A program made the translations under genes and the position numbers. This document shows positions 8,995-18,551 of a DNA stretch of 64,000 bases, in pieces. Every line of letters starts with the position of its first letter. Within the stretch, counting starts at the first letter, position 1. This DNA is from Candidatus Hermodarchaeota archaeon (GTDB lineage Archaea; Asgardarchaeota; Hermodarchaeia; Hermodarchaeales; Hermodarchaeaceae): NCBI GenBank assembly GCA_016839805.1, contig JAEOTO010000031.1:168322-232321 (forward strand), read 5' to 3'. The notes beneath the pieces are model-generated. The model did no database searches and had not been told where the DNA came from. It saw nothing but the letters and a program-made list of their open reading frames with translations.

Positions 8995-11313
8995 TTGGTG
9001 GCTAGAGGTATGAGACGAAACTTTGCGTTTGTATTAGTAGCACTACTTTTTGCTTTATCAGTCACGCCGCTAATGCTGAATAATTTACAATTATTTAGCA
9101 AAGAACAAGAGAGTGCTCAAACAGCACTCTTGGCACCCAGTGGTCCAGATTTAATCCAAGCGAATTGGACACACAATCATTTTCCAAATCCAGGTTTCGA
9201 AAACTGGTACTCAGTTTGGATTCCTGATGATGTGTATGGCACTACATCCAATGACTATTTAACGAATCCAGTAGGAGCTCCTCATCCCGTGAACGAAGGG
9301 TTGAAATCATTGATGATGCAGGGACGATCCCTGGATGGTCGGGCCTTAGAATTTGATGTGTATAATCCGAATCTGCATTTAGCGCAAGGTTTGGATAATC
9401 TAACGCTCCGTTTCGATTGGTGGGTGGATCAAAATATCGACGATGAGTTGGACCATGATAGGATTTACCTTAAACTTGAGTTCTACCCCGGTTGGAATAT
9501 CTACTATTTTTTGAATGGCTCAGTAACTGCAGCTAATAGTACGAATAATGCCTATTTCTTCTTAGGTGGTTTAATTCAACAATGGAATCAATTTAGCCGG
9601 AATATCACTCATGATATTCTCAGCGTTCCTGAATTTGGAGGAACTATTCCAAGTGGAAGCCAACTTGAAGAAGTGAAATTTACGATTCGCATCCAAGGTG
9701 GAACCACTCAGTATGTACGAGCCTATTTTGATGATGTGCAACTTATCAATGCAACTAATGGGTATGAATGGATTAATGGAACAACCAGGAATGGTAATTT
9801 TGAAGGAATAGGCAGTTGGTTTCATTTCCCATCTGGAACTAATCCAGGTCTCCGGAGTCGAAGTTCATTGGCGCATTCAGGAAGTTGGAGTTTAAACCAA
9901 AGCGTTATTAGTTGGGGGAATAACAGCTGGTCACGTTCATCATATTCACCTGGAGTACGAGTAACACCTCAGAATCCATCAGAGTTACGTTTTTGGTGGT
10001 ACCTAGATGAAGTTCGTAACCCAACAGAGAATACGTACGCATACGTTGAAATCGAGTGTGTGAACTCAACAGCCGATTTTACTTTCATCTACTTTCTTAG
10101 CCATGGAGGAACCGTTCCTCATCCAACAATAATAACAGAATTTGAGCAGTATGTCTTTTATGCAGACAATTTTAATACCACTGGATCCTGGCATTTGTTT
10201 AGTCTGGACCTTCTAACGCAGGCTGAACAACTTTTTACCACTGATGAAGTATTAGTCGAAAATATCCAATTCTACCTTCGAACAGAAGACACCCAGACCC
10301 GGATCGTTCTTCTCTTAGATGATGTCTCCCTAGTTGCCTCAGCAGTCAATGGGGCAGGGTTTGAGGACCAACGATCAGTTAGTGAACCAATTCGTGGATG
10401 GGGAGAAAATACTGAATACAACGAATTCACAGTGACATCCACCGCTTATGCCGGAACAAAGGCAGCAAATCTCACACTCAATGTAGGAGATAATCTGTAT
10501 ACCGATCAGGATGCCAATTATCGTCCTCTCAATGGAACCCGGGAAACTTACCTGGATATTATATGGCGACTTGATCAATACACGCTTGCTTCAGATAACT
10601 ATGTGATTTTACGTTTGAGTTTTGATGACGAAAAAAGCATTAATTACATACTGATTCCTACTACACGATCCGGTCTTACTAATGACAGTACGGAGACGTA
10701 CTTCAATGTGACTGGGATTGGAACACTGAATACCTGGACTCAAATGCATCGAGATCTCGTTCATGACTATGAAGCAGCGTTTGGTGTGATTCCAAGTGTT
10801 CGATTAACTGAGTTCCAACTCGAATGTTCTTGTAATACGGGTACAGCTCTCACATTTCTCATGGATGACTTTTACCTCTACGATGATCCAGCCCCCACTA
10901 TTACTAATGTTTTACAAACTCCACAGGAGCCTTGGTTTTATGATAACGTGAGTATTGCAGCAGATGCTTTTGATCAAGACTTGGAAACAGTTCTATTACT
11001 TTATCGCGTAGATGGCGGATCCTGGCAGTTAGAACCAATGATTCACCAAACAGGTGACACGTTCCATGCTATCATTCCTGTACAGCCAGCTTATGCAGTA
11101 GTAGAATACTATATCACAGCTAATGATTCCTGGGGCATGATTACAACACAAATGAATAACACCAATTACTACAGTTATACTGTATTAGGTTTTTACACAG
11201 GACCGCCACCAATCCCCTGGGTACTCATCATTGGTGCAATAGTTGCAGTACTAATCATAGTGGTCATAATCATTGTATATTACTTCATTCTCCGTCCCCG
11301 TCAACAAGAATAG
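8995..11313 (+). CDS. Large secreted surface protein, C-terminal membrane anchor
   Basis: About 770 residues. An N-terminal signal peptide (MRRNFAFVLVALLFALSV) is followed by a long extracellular part rich in Asn, Trp and Tyr with several N-x-S/T sites. Three similar modules each open with a GFE/GNFE motif and contain aromatic beta-strands ending in DDVQL- or DDVSL-type strands, resembling carbohydrate-binding jelly-roll modules; an Ig-like module follows near 645-735. One membrane helix (about 742-765) and a short basic tail end the protein. Start candidates are TTG 8995, GTG 8998 and ATG 9010. A terminator follows. It probably sits on the cell surface; the ligand is unknown. Confidence 0.85.
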   Translation: MVARGMRRNFAFVLVALLFALSVTPLMLNNLQLFSKEQESAQTALLAPSGPDLIQANWTHNHFPNPGFENWYSVWIPDDVYGTTSNDYLTNPVGAPHPVNEGLKSLMMQGRSLDGRALEFDVYNPNLHLAQGLDNLTLRFDWWVDQNIDDELDHDRIYLKLEFYPGWNIYYFLNGSVTAANSTNNAYFFLGGLIQQWNQFSRNITHDILSVPEFGGTIPSGSQLEEVKFTIRIQGGTTQYVRAYFDDVQLINATNGYEWINGTTRNGNFEGIGSWFHFPSGTNPGLRSRSSLAHSGSWSLNQSVISWGNNSWSRSSYSPGVRVTPQNPSELRFWWYLDEVRNPTENTYAYVEIECVNSTADFTFIYFLSHGGTVPHPTIITEFEQYVFYADNFNTTGSWHLFSLDLLTQAEQLFTTDEVLVENIQFYLRTEDTQTRIVLLLDDVSLVASAVNGAGFEDQRSVSEPIRGWGENTEYNEFTVTSTAYAGTKAANLTLNVGDNLYTDQDANYRPLNGTRETYLDIIWRLDQYTLASDNYVILRLSFDDEKSINYILIPTTRSGLTNDSTETYFNVTGIGTLNTWTQMHRDLVHDYEAAFGVIPSVRLTEFQLECSCNTGTALTFLMDDFYLYDDPAPTITNVLQTPQEPWFYDNVSIAADAFDQDLETVLLLYRVDGGSWQLEPMIHQTGDTFHAIIPVQPAYAVVEYYITANDSWGMITTQMNNTNYYSYTVLGFYTGPPPIPWVLIIGAIVAVLIIVVIIIVYYFILRPRQQE

Positions 11314-11325
11314 ACTCTAAAGTCC

Positions 11326-11357
11326 GTCCAGCCATGCTGGGCTTTTCCTCCCTTTTG
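11326..11357 (+). terminator. Hairpin plus C/U tract after the 772-residue surface protein
   Basis: GTCCAGC (11326-11332) pairs with GCTGGGC (11336-11342) over a CAT loop, followed by TTTTCCTCCCTTTT. Confidence 0.75.
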
Positions 11358-11396
11358 TTAATCAGGGCTATCAAATGAAATTGTCTAGATGAAAAG

Positions 11397-11420
11397 CTAT
11401 ACTTTTCAGGTTACTTAAAT
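11397..11420 (+). promoter_or_regulatory. Promoter copy 1 shared by the two paralogous surface-protein genes
   Basis: A 24-bp stretch ending in the TATA-like TTACTTAAAT matches 19 of 24 positions with 13864-13887, in front of the paralogue at 13951. Both sit about 50-65 bp before the start codons. Confidence 0.5.
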
Positions 11421-11475
11421 ACAGAGATTATACTGTAGATATTGAACACGTGTATCACTGAAAGTGGTCCTGGGC

Positions 11476-12855
11476 ATGAAAGGATATGCTAAATGGTTAG
11501 CCGTTGCCCTATTCGGGTTTACTCTACTGTTCTTTATTTCACCAGCCCAAGTCCAAGCCTTACCTCCAGACCAGTGGTTCCCCGGTGCTGAACGTTATTT
11601 CTTTGGCCATACCTTTGCCGAGGATTTATGGACGAATGATTCGATTGTCTTCGAGTCTCCGAATAACGACACCGTTCAGTTCATCGCCAGTTATGTCAAT
11701 TACCAGGAAAGAGTAGGGAGCTTCCAAGCAATGCTTATTGCCCTAGGCGTTGTAGAAAATGAGAATGGAACCCAATCAACGCTACCCTATCAGCTCTTTG
11801 GACTACACTATACGACACCCCAAGATCAAGATGTTTTTGTGGGATCACTGTTAGCGTTTCTCTTTGGATTCAATGACACTGATAACAATGGTGTGCCTAG
11901 CCCAGGTGAAAATCGATTCTTCATTATACCTTATGGTTATAATGAAGGAAACACTACCAAACCCCTAACTATCGAATCGATACCAGCAACCCAGCTAGGT
12001 GAAAACCAATATCGATTTGGGATACGTTACCAAAATCTATATGGACGACTCGTTTCTGCGAATACCGAAGGCGAATTCATCGTCACACTTCTTCTTCCAA
12101 TATTTGAAATCACTTTTAGTGAATTGACTGTTGTGTATGACATTCGAGTTGACACTGAAAGTGGAGAAATCACGACAGAAACCTATTACACAATCGGACA
12201 AGTAACCGATTTCAGGTTTTTAGGAACGTCAGTTCCTAACTTCCATGATGCGCTACAAAACATCGGGATTGGGGTGGCGCATCTAGGAATTATTCTCACT
12301 CAGAAGTATTTTGTACGTACAGCCGGAAGTACACCATATAGTGGTGTTAATCAAACGCTTGCGAATATTTACACCGATTTTCAGGGACAAAATCGTGCTT
12401 TTTCACTCACTACTCGTGGTACCTATGATGTTCTTAATGAGAGTACTACTCCATCAACTGTGCTGAATTCAAATTTACCAGCTTACAGCTGGGTGTTCTC
12501 ACCAGATCCCGTTGATTTACTCTTAATGCTCTGGCAACTCCCGATATCAGCAGACATTTTTAGCATCTTTGCCTTCGCAATGAGTGATTATCTTCAAAAT
12601 CAATTTAATACCCCTCTCGACGTGTATAATCACAGAGAAACTGTATTCAATACAGCAGCATTCTGGTTTGGCGTTACTTTTCCGGAATCCCATGGTTATC
12701 GCGTGGAACATGATCCAGTGTATACAGCTTTTTCTGATATAGGCCAAGGACCTAGCCCATTTGGGTTGATAGTTTTGGGAACCATAGCGCTAATCGGTAT
12801 TATTGTGGTTGTTCTCTTTGTCATCAGGGCTAATGGACGAAAGAAAAATGTCTAA
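11476..12855 (+). CDS. Secreted membrane-anchored protein, paralogue A
   Basis: 459 residues from ATG 11476 (GTG 11464 is also in frame). Signal peptide at about 1-32 ending near VQALP, an extracellular body of ~400 residues rich in Phe, Tyr and Asn, a C-terminal helix (about 430-452) and a basic tail RANGRKKNV. It aligns along its whole length with the protein at 13951: PGAERYFFGHTFAE matches PGSEAAIFDGHTFAE, and both share TLPYQLFGLHYTTP-like and GYRVEHDPVYTA motifs. No known domain was recognised. The regulator gene between the two suggests a locus-specific control. Confidence 0.85.
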   Translation: MKGYAKWLAVALFGFTLLFFISPAQVQALPPDQWFPGAERYFFGHTFAEDLWTNDSIVFESPNNDTVQFIASYVNYQERVGSFQAMLIALGVVENENGTQSTLPYQLFGLHYTTPQDQDVFVGSLLAFLFGFNDTDNNGVPSPGENRFFIIPYGYNEGNTTKPLTIESIPATQLGENQYRFGIRYQNLYGRLVSANTEGEFIVTLLLPIFEITFSELTVVYDIRVDTESGEITTETYYTIGQVTDFRFLGTSVPNFHDALQNIGIGVAHLGIILTQKYFVRTAGSTPYSGVNQTLANIYTDFQGQNRAFSLTTRGTYDVLNESTTPSTVLNSNLPAYSWVFSPDPVDLLLMLWQLPISADIFSIFAFAMSDYLQNQFNTPLDVYNHRETVFNTAAFWFGVTFPESHGYRVEHDPVYTAFSDIGQGPSPFGLIVLGTIALIGIIVVVLFVIRANGRKKNV

Positions 12856-13007
12856 CTCACTAATCGCTTACAAGATCTCATGGAGCAACACTCCAATCGT
12901 CCTTTACCATATCCAGACCTCTTGTACGACTCAAGGAACAGTAGAGCGTGGACGATATGTATAAAGGCGCATCTTCGACAGTGAATATAGAACTAGGAGC
13001 ATAACAG

Positions 13008-13796
13008 GTGGACGTAGGTAAAACAGACTTGACGGGGATGAGCCGAGTAGTGACGAACCTGGATGAATTCCTTACAGCTATTGGACATCCACTTCGTCGA
13101 CAAATCCTCGAAACCATTTATGCCAATCCAGATATCACTTACTCCAAGATACTCAGCCGAGTGAACATCTCAAGCGGAAAGCTCAATTTTCATCTACAAA
13201 AGCTAGAATCCTTTCTCATCCAAGTCGACGGACAATATCGCATTTCCAATGAAGGATTGAAACTATATCGAACCTGGCAGATGTTAGAAAATCGACTTGA
13301 TGGAAAAGAATCACCTAGAACTGCTACGACGGGATTCTTCGCGTTCCGTCGCGTGATTGCATTTTTTATTGATATAATTTTAATTTTAGCACTCTTGTTC
13401 ATTGCTGCGGATTTGTCATCAATAACATTGGAAGCAGCATGGTGGCTGAATGGAATACCAGTTCCAGTCTTTGTAACGCGGATTATCGAAATGATGGTGC
13501 TTTATCCACCAGATCTAACTGTTGTGTTAATCCGGGCCTTCATATTAGCAATTATGTGGATGTACTTCACAATTATGGAGGGTTACCGAGGTCAGACACT
13601 AGGTAAAATGTTAGTAAGAGTCCAAATCGTCGATGTAAGCGGGGCTCGAATGGTTCCTCATGCCGCGGCTATTCGGGCGTTAACCAAGGTTCTGATTCTT
13701 CCTTTTGACATTCTCATTGGATTGATTAAATCACGAAAAGCCGGTTTTCTTCGCTTCTTCGGGCACTACACTCGCACCTGGGTTGTCCGCACCTAA
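13008..13796 (+). CDS. ArsR-like HTH protein with C-terminal RDD membrane domain
   Basis: 262 residues from GTG 13008. Residues about 15-85 form a winged helix of the ArsR class (AIGHPLRRQILETIYANPD...SSGKLNFHLQKLE). Residues about 105-260 form an RDD-type membrane domain with three or four helices and the signature arginine/aspartate region in FFAFRRVIAFFIDIILI and GQTLGKMLVRVQIVD. A DNA-binding domain fused to a membrane domain can sense membrane or ion state and act on nearby promoters. It lies between two paralogous surface-protein genes in the same direction and may control them (inference). Confidence 0.85.
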   Translation: MDVGKTDLTGMSRVVTNLDEFLTAIGHPLRRQILETIYANPDITYSKILSRVNISSGKLNFHLQKLESFLIQVDGQYRISNEGLKLYRTWQMLENRLDGKESPRTATTGFFAFRRVIAFFIDIILILALLFIAADLSSITLEAAWWLNGIPVPVFVTRIIEMMVLYPPDLTVVLIRAFILAIMWMYFTIMEGYRGQTLGKMLVRVQIVDVSGARMVPHAAAIRALTKVLILPFDILIGLIKSRKAGFLRFFGHYTRTWVVRT

Positions 13797-13863
13797 CAGA
13801 AACCCGATTATGACCTTATTTCTTACAGATTCCTTAGTAAACCGCAGTTTTCTAGACGGAAAA

Positions 13864-13887
13864 CTAAACTTATCAGCTTCTTTAAAT
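13864..13887 (+). promoter_or_regulatory. Promoter copy 2 shared by the two paralogous surface-protein genes
   Basis: 19 of 24 positions match 11397-11420, including the TTTAAAT core. It lies 63 bp before ATG 13951. Confidence 0.5.
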
Positions 13888-13950
13888 TATTGAGTTCAGA
13901 GGGTTTTCTAACGAGTAACAACCTACCGATACCGGTGTAGGTGTGCTACT

Positions 13951-15339
13951 ATGATTAGAAAAAAGAACATACTTCCAATAGTGGTTCTAGGCCTTGCGTT
14001 AGCGATTCTCTTTGCACCACTGACAGCTCAGGCAGTTCCCGATGAGACTTATATTCCTGGCAGTGAAGCAGCGATCTTCGATGGCCATACCTTTGCAGAA
14101 GCTGGTGGCTGGACAAGCGAAGTAAACATAACTGATGATGACACAGGCAACTGGATTCAGCTCTTTATGCACCACGTGAATCACGGTTCGTTCCAAGCCG
14201 GTCTGTTAGCCCTTGGTGACATCTACATCGCTGAAAACAATACGCATGCCACACTTCCTTATCAGCTCTTTGGGATACATTTCACAACTCCTACGGGTCG
14301 CGAATTATTCGCAGCTGCGAATTTTGCCTTCCTCTTTGCCTTCAATGATACTGATGGCAGCAACACAGTGAACCAACCCGAAGAGGAACGGTGGTTCGTC
14401 ATTCCTTATGGCTGGGATGGTGGTAATCGCACGGCAACACCTGTCGTGTCAGCTATTACCATGGATACCAGTACGCCTGGCGAATATCGATTTGGCGTGA
14501 AATACGAAAACCTCTATGCACGAATCGTTGGAGGAAACCTCCTCGAATTCCTTCTTACTCTCAACTTACCACTCTTTGAGATCCAAATTAGTGAATTGAC
14601 TTTTGAATACGTGATCACTGTTGATGACGACACTGGAGAAATCACAACCAAGACAGACTATACCATCGGTCAAGTCCTAGCTTTTTATGCACTAGGACAA
14701 GAAGTTCCCATCGGCGAGGTCCACACAGCCCTCCAAAATGTTACAATTGGTGCCGCACACTTCATTTCCGTGTTTGGCTCTAATTACTACAAACACACAG
14801 GGAACCAACTCACTCCCCGTCCTGCATCCCAATGGATCGCCGCGAACATCACAACCGATGCAGCTGGTCGACAGCGCGCCTTTGCTGTTGGTATTCGTGG
14901 AACCTGGGAAAAATACAACGAGACTCCGACAGGAAATGACCTCCTCAGCGACGATAATATTGCGTACAGTTGGATTCTTCAACCAGCGTTACTATCACCA
15001 GAAACGCTGCTTCTCCTCTGGCAACTTCCGCTCTCTGCTGATTTCTTCGCCACCTGGGCTTATGCTGTAGGAAGTCCTACATTCCAGACACTCTATGATG
15101 GTCCACTTGACGTCTACGAGAATGCCACCTTAAACTTTAACACTGTTGCATTCTGGTATGCGGTCACCTTTCCGAAGTTCGGAGGTTACCGGGTAGAACA
15201 CGACCCAGTGTATACCGCCTATTCCAACATCGGACAAGCGGCTCCAGGAATCCCTGGATTCCCATGGGAAGCCATCCTGATCGGTGTGGTCGTCTGTTTA
15301 GTGGCAGTCTTTCTCGTTCGCAAACGGAAAAAAGTATAA
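13951..15339 (+). CDS. Secreted membrane-anchored protein, paralogue B
   Basis: 462 residues: signal peptide (about 1-29, cleavage near AQAVP), a ~400-residue extracellular body, a membrane helix (about 436-456) and the tail RKRKKV. It is a full-length paralogue of the protein at 11476, with conserved blocks near both ends and in EITTKTDYTIGQV versus EITTETYYTIGQV. N-glycosylation-type sites are present. A DTDGSN-type acidic loop (about 131-140) matches DTDNNG in the paralogue and resembles a calcium-binding loop. Function unknown. A strong terminator follows at 15368. Confidence 0.85.
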   Translation: MIRKKNILPIVVLGLALAILFAPLTAQAVPDETYIPGSEAAIFDGHTFAEAGGWTSEVNITDDDTGNWIQLFMHHVNHGSFQAGLLALGDIYIAENNTHATLPYQLFGIHFTTPTGRELFAAANFAFLFAFNDTDGSNTVNQPEEERWFVIPYGWDGGNRTATPVVSAITMDTSTPGEYRFGVKYENLYARIVGGNLLEFLLTLNLPLFEIQISELTFEYVITVDDDTGEITTKTDYTIGQVLAFYALGQEVPIGEVHTALQNVTIGAAHFISVFGSNYYKHTGNQLTPRPASQWIAANITTDAAGRQRAFAVGIRGTWEKYNETPTGNDLLSDDNIAYSWILQPALLSPETLLLLWQLPLSADFFATWAYAVGSPTFQTLYDGPLDVYENATLNFNTVAFWYAVTFPKFGGYRVEHDPVYTAYSNIGQAAPGIPGFPWEAILIGVVVCLVAVFLVRKRKKV

Positions 15340-15367
15340 TCCTTCGGGAATAACACTCCTTCCTAGT

Positions 15368-15411
15368 ATCCGCTCGATTAGATGAGTCGGGCGGATCCTC
15401 TCTCCTTTTTT
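15368..15411 (+). terminator. Hairpin plus C/U tract after paralogue B
   Basis: ATCCGC (15368-15373) pairs with GCGGAT (15391-15396), followed by CCTCTCTCCTTTTTTC. Confidence 0.8.
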
Positions 15412-15500
15412 CACCTCAACTAGAGGAGGTGGTATTGAATTTTGTTTAGGGATTCGTAAGTTAGATGAGATTATAAACCCAAATAGTTAACACCGTTAAC

Positions 15501-16196
15501 ATGCCTGTTCGTGAAATCATCGAAATTGATGAAGAGAAATGCACTGGTTGCGGTGATTGTATCCCCAATTGTGCTGAAGGTGCCCTGCAGATCATCGACG
15601 GGAAAGCTAAGTTGATTCGAGATGATTTATGTGATGGGCTTGGAGCCTGTTTAGGGCACTGTCCAGAGGGCGCGTTACGGATAATTCATCGAGAAGCCCC
15701 TGAATTTGATGAAGAAGCTGTTGAAGAACACTTAGCTCAAATGAGCCCCCCTGGATGTGCTTCCTGCGATATGGTCGTTGACGGGTCCACAGTCGAGACT
15801 GCGTCTCAACTTGAAGGAGCGGTTATTCCTCTCGGGCAACGGCAATGGCCCATTGCTTTGCGATTAGTGCCAGTCCAAGCGTCTTACTTTAAAAATGCTG
15901 ATTTGCTGATTGCGGCAGATTGTGTTCCCTTTGCCTATCCTGAGTTTCAACAGGACCTTTTACCAGACAAGGTCTTGGTGTATGGATGTCCAAAATTTGA
16001 TAATGCCCAGGGATACGTCGAAAAGTTGACAGAGATATTTCGTCAGAATTCAATAAAACGGGTTACAATGGTAAAGATGGAAGTTCCATGCTGTTCTGGC
16101 CTTCAGCGGATTGTTGAAATCGCCGTAGGTCAATCCGGAAAAAGTATTCCAATTGAAAACGTCACCATTGCTGTCAAAGGAAAAAGAAAAGCATGA
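15501..16196 (+). CDS. Two-cluster 4Fe-4S ferredoxin-domain protein
   Basis: 231 residues. The N-terminal ~70 hold two 4Fe-4S motifs: CTGCGDCIPNC and CDGLGACLGHC, the second with an extra residue between the first cysteines. The C-terminal ~150 carry further conserved cysteines (CASCD, ADCVPFAYPE, VYGCPKFDNAQ, PCCSG), a layout common in stand-alone ferredoxin-like proteins of anaerobes that may take up electrons from unidentified partners. TATA-like ATTATAAAC lies about 30 bp before ATG 15501, so the mRNA is probably leaderless. Its stop abuts the stop of the convergent peroxiredoxin gene. Confidence 0.88.
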   Translation: MPVREIIEIDEEKCTGCGDCIPNCAEGALQIIDGKAKLIRDDLCDGLGACLGHCPEGALRIIHREAPEFDEEAVEEHLAQMSPPGCASCDMVVDGSTVETASQLEGAVIPLGQRQWPIALRLVPVQASYFKNADLLIAADCVPFAYPEFQQDLLPDKVLVYGCPKFDNAQGYVEKLTEIFRQNSIKRVTMVKMEVPCCSGLQRIVEIAVGQSGKSIPIENVTIAVKGKRKA

Positions 16197-16694
16197 TTAA
16201 GATTCAGTCCGACCGCGACTGATGTCATCGACTGCATGCTGAATTTCACCATAAGGTGGTTCGACCGTTATATTATCGCTAATCCATTTCCAGCGAATGA
16301 AGCCGTCTGGACTGATAACGAATACCGCACGTTTGCTAGACGTATAGCCATATATTCCTACAAGATCTTCTTGGACTATATCATAGGCACGAATCACAAC
16401 CCGATTAAAGTCACTTAATATAGGAAAGGAAATTCGATTCTGCTCCGCAAATGCATGATTAGCGAAGGGATCACTCACGGTAATAGCAATAACTTGAGCG
16501 TTCACAGCCTCAAAGTTCGATAAGGAGTCACGAAGAGCACACAATTCCTGAGTACACACGTCTCCATAGGTAGCAGGAAAGAAGACGAGTACCACAGTTT
16601 TTCCTTTAAATTCCTTGAGGGTGCGGAGCTTACGGTCAGTATCATAGAGCTTGAACGGTGGAGCCGATTGACCAATTTGTAAGCGTGAAGACAT
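16197..16694 (-). CDS. Peroxiredoxin (AhpC/TSA family) with altered active-site Thr
   Basis: 165 residues, thioredoxin fold. It reduces peroxides through a peroxidatic cysteine in FFPATYGDVCTQELC. In the family the motif is P-x3-T/S-x2-C; here the Thr/Ser position is Gly, and a Thr lies two residues earlier. A second Cys five residues on (QELC) may act in resolution, as in many archaeal 1-Cys/atypical forms. The rest of the fold (KGKTVVLVFF, FPILSDF, VFVISPDGFIRW) is intact. The reductant is unknown; thioredoxin or bacillithiol are candidates given the BSH genes at 35-38 kb. Confidence 0.9.
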   Translation of the reverse strand: MSSRLQIGQSAPPFKLYDTDRKLRTLKEFKGKTVVLVFFPATYGDVCTQELCALRDSLSNFEAVNAQVIAITVSDPFANHAFAEQNRISFPILSDFNRVVIRAYDIVQEDLVGIYGYTSSKRAVFVISPDGFIRWKWISDNITVEPPYGEIQHAVDDISRGRTES

Positions 16695-16809
16695 GAACTA
16701 CCCACTCTGAAAGTAATGGATTGATTTTTCCAAAAGCCTTCTGGATTATATATTTTTTAATATTAGCGTATAACAATGCATGGGGTTTCAAAGAAAAAAG
16801 CTGTGGTTT

Positions 16810-16817
16810 TTTATATT
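16810..16817 (+). promoter_or_regulatory. TATA box before a 30-codon ORF
   Basis: TTTATATT lies about 30 nt before ATG 16847, the spacing expected for a leaderless or nearly leaderless archaeal mRNA. Confidence 0.4.
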
Positions 16818-16846
16818 ATATCAACCATCTCATTCATTTGATTTCA

Positions 16847-16939
16847 ATGAGGCCACTAATGGGAGAAGATTATCCACAAGCTGTTCCCACTGATCCAAGC
16901 CGACCTTGGCCTTGGCCAATTCCTCCACCACCATTGTGA
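16847..16939 (+). CDS. Candidate proline/tryptophan-rich microprotein
   Basis: A 30-residue ORF, starting MRPLMGEDYPQ and ending PWPWPIPPPPL. It lies in a 297-bp gap between divergent genes that has no other good ORF, with a TATA box at 16810-16817. The Pro-rich, Trp-containing tail would not fold alone and could be a binding peptide. No homology can be claimed, and a short ORF in an intergenic gap can arise by chance. ATG 16859 is an alternative start. Confidence 0.3.
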   Translation: MRPLMGEDYPQAVPTDPSRPWPWPIPPPPL

Positions 16940-16991
16940 TGCATAGAATAACACGAGTTCTGGGAACAAGACAGAGCACCTAGTTTCTAAA

Positions 16992-18386
16992 CTAGATATC
17001 GTCTTCAACGACTTTCCATTGTTGTCGGGATTCTTGCCAGCGAGTAGTTGCATCGAGAAATGCATGTGATCCAATATTCTCTGCTTTTCGAAGCACCTCG
17101 ATATTCTCTACGCCTTTTTCCCGACTTATTACCCGAACCAACTGCTGAGTGATAGAAGAACACCATATAGGTCGTTGAAAGGAAATTTCACAACCAACAT
17201 CCGTGAAGAGGACAAAAGCGTAAGGCAGAAGAGTCGGTATTAATTTCACAAAATTAAGAGCTTCTGGTGAACACTGCACGGATAAAATGATGAACTCTTC
17301 GAAGGAGGGAGCAACGAAATAGGCATAGGGAAAGAAAGCTTTTTCTTTCAATAACCTTTGTTCTCGCGCCCAGATTGTCTTTTTTGATAATTTGAATCCG
17401 AATTGTTTCAACATATCCTGTTTCCATTCAAAGTTACTCGGGCGAAGAATTATTCCAGCTAAGAGAGCCAGGAGATAGTCAACTTGATCAAATTGGAGAG
17501 GAGATTCAAATTTAAATTCCAAAGGTTCAGGAAGGAGATCACCATGTCTTTTCGTAAAATACAGAATTCCCTCAGAGACGATGTTAGGATCAAGTAACCA
17601 GGATCCACTAGAGGGCTCATAAGCATCGAATGACATGCTGACCTGAGCCCCTATTCCTTTAAGAATTTGACAGGTATCAAAAAATTCGTTTTGGAGCATT
17701 TCAATTCTTTTGTGAAAAAATTTGAGTCCTTTAGGCTGATCGGGAATTTGATAACCCAGATAACCTCTGCGGTAATCTTCATCGAAAGAAAGGGTTCTGA
17801 GAAAGCGGGGTCTTCTTGTTCGGAATAATTCGCTAAGCGATTCTGAATGATTTAGAGATTTTGTCCGAAAATGAACAATGAATTGAGTGAGTTTGAATTT
17901 CTGTGGGTCCTCTAATCCAGCAATCCTGAACGAAAAATAAGTTCGCAGAGATGTTATGTCTTTGGAAAGGCTTCGAAAAGAAATGCCAAGAGTTGTTGCG
18001 ATTTGAGATTTCGATGCTAAAGGATTTTGATAATATTCATTGAGAATTTTTACCATCCGTGGAGTAAGTTTGAGAGTTGAATAGTCTTCAAACGTACAGG
18101 TCAATGAGTCCATTATTCGTTGGGGATCAGATATTTCATAGCGATCAATAAGAGCTAGACGGGATTCTAACGTTTCTAAAGCCGCTTTATCACCTGTTCC
18201 GACCCAATGTGAGATTAATGGATGATCTTGATAGGTAGTTTCCTTTTCTGTCAGTTGTTGACCAGTCATCCGTTTATTAATTAATTTGACATTGGCCAGA
18301 AAATGTTCAAGGTCTGCTTTTTTAGCGGAACTAGGAATTCTCGTTAAAATGCGATCAAGAATGGTTTCCAATTCTTTTTGTTCCAT
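16992..18386 (-). CDS. Large HTH-containing protein of unknown function
   Basis: 464 residues. Around residues 115-175 is a helix-turn-helix of Lrp/AsnC-like type (KILNEYYQNPLASKSQIATTLGISFRSLSK). The remaining ~290 residues have no recognised domain and no membrane helices; they contain few cysteines and no catalytic motif. The layout, a small HTH in front of a large unknown domain, suggests a transcription regulator with a ligand- or partner-binding part. It is transcribed alone, divergent from the nicotinate phosphoribosyltransferase gene. Confidence 0.75.
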   Translation of the reverse strand: MEQKELETILDRILTRIPSSAKKADLEHFLANVKLINKRMTGQQLTEKETTYQDHPLISHWVGTGDKAALETLESRLALIDRYEISDPQRIMDSLTCTFEDYSTLKLTPRMVKILNEYYQNPLASKSQIATTLGISFRSLSKDITSLRTYFSFRIAGLEDPQKFKLTQFIVHFRTKSLNHSESLSELFRTRRPRFLRTLSFDEDYRRGYLGYQIPDQPKGLKFFHKRIEMLQNEFFDTCQILKGIGAQVSMSFDAYEPSSGSWLLDPNIVSEGILYFTKRHGDLLPEPLEFKFESPLQFDQVDYLLALLAGIILRPSNFEWKQDMLKQFGFKLSKKTIWAREQRLLKEKAFFPYAYFVAPSFEEFIILSVQCSPEALNFVKLIPTLLPYAFVLFTDVGCEISFQRPIWCSSITQQLVRVISREKGVENIEVLRKAENIGSHAFLDATTRWQESRQQWKVVEDDI

Positions 18387-18551
18387 GACCTCTCACTTTT
18401 CATGCCCTAAGATGTTCCACTAATTATGTACCAATAAGCAATTTATCTTCTTTAAGTGACAGGTTTTTAGCCAAGGGTTTTTTGCCTAAAGCCTTTTGAA
18501 CGGGCAGGTATGCTTCTAGAAGCTAGATTGGAGTCGTCGGAGGTTATTAGA

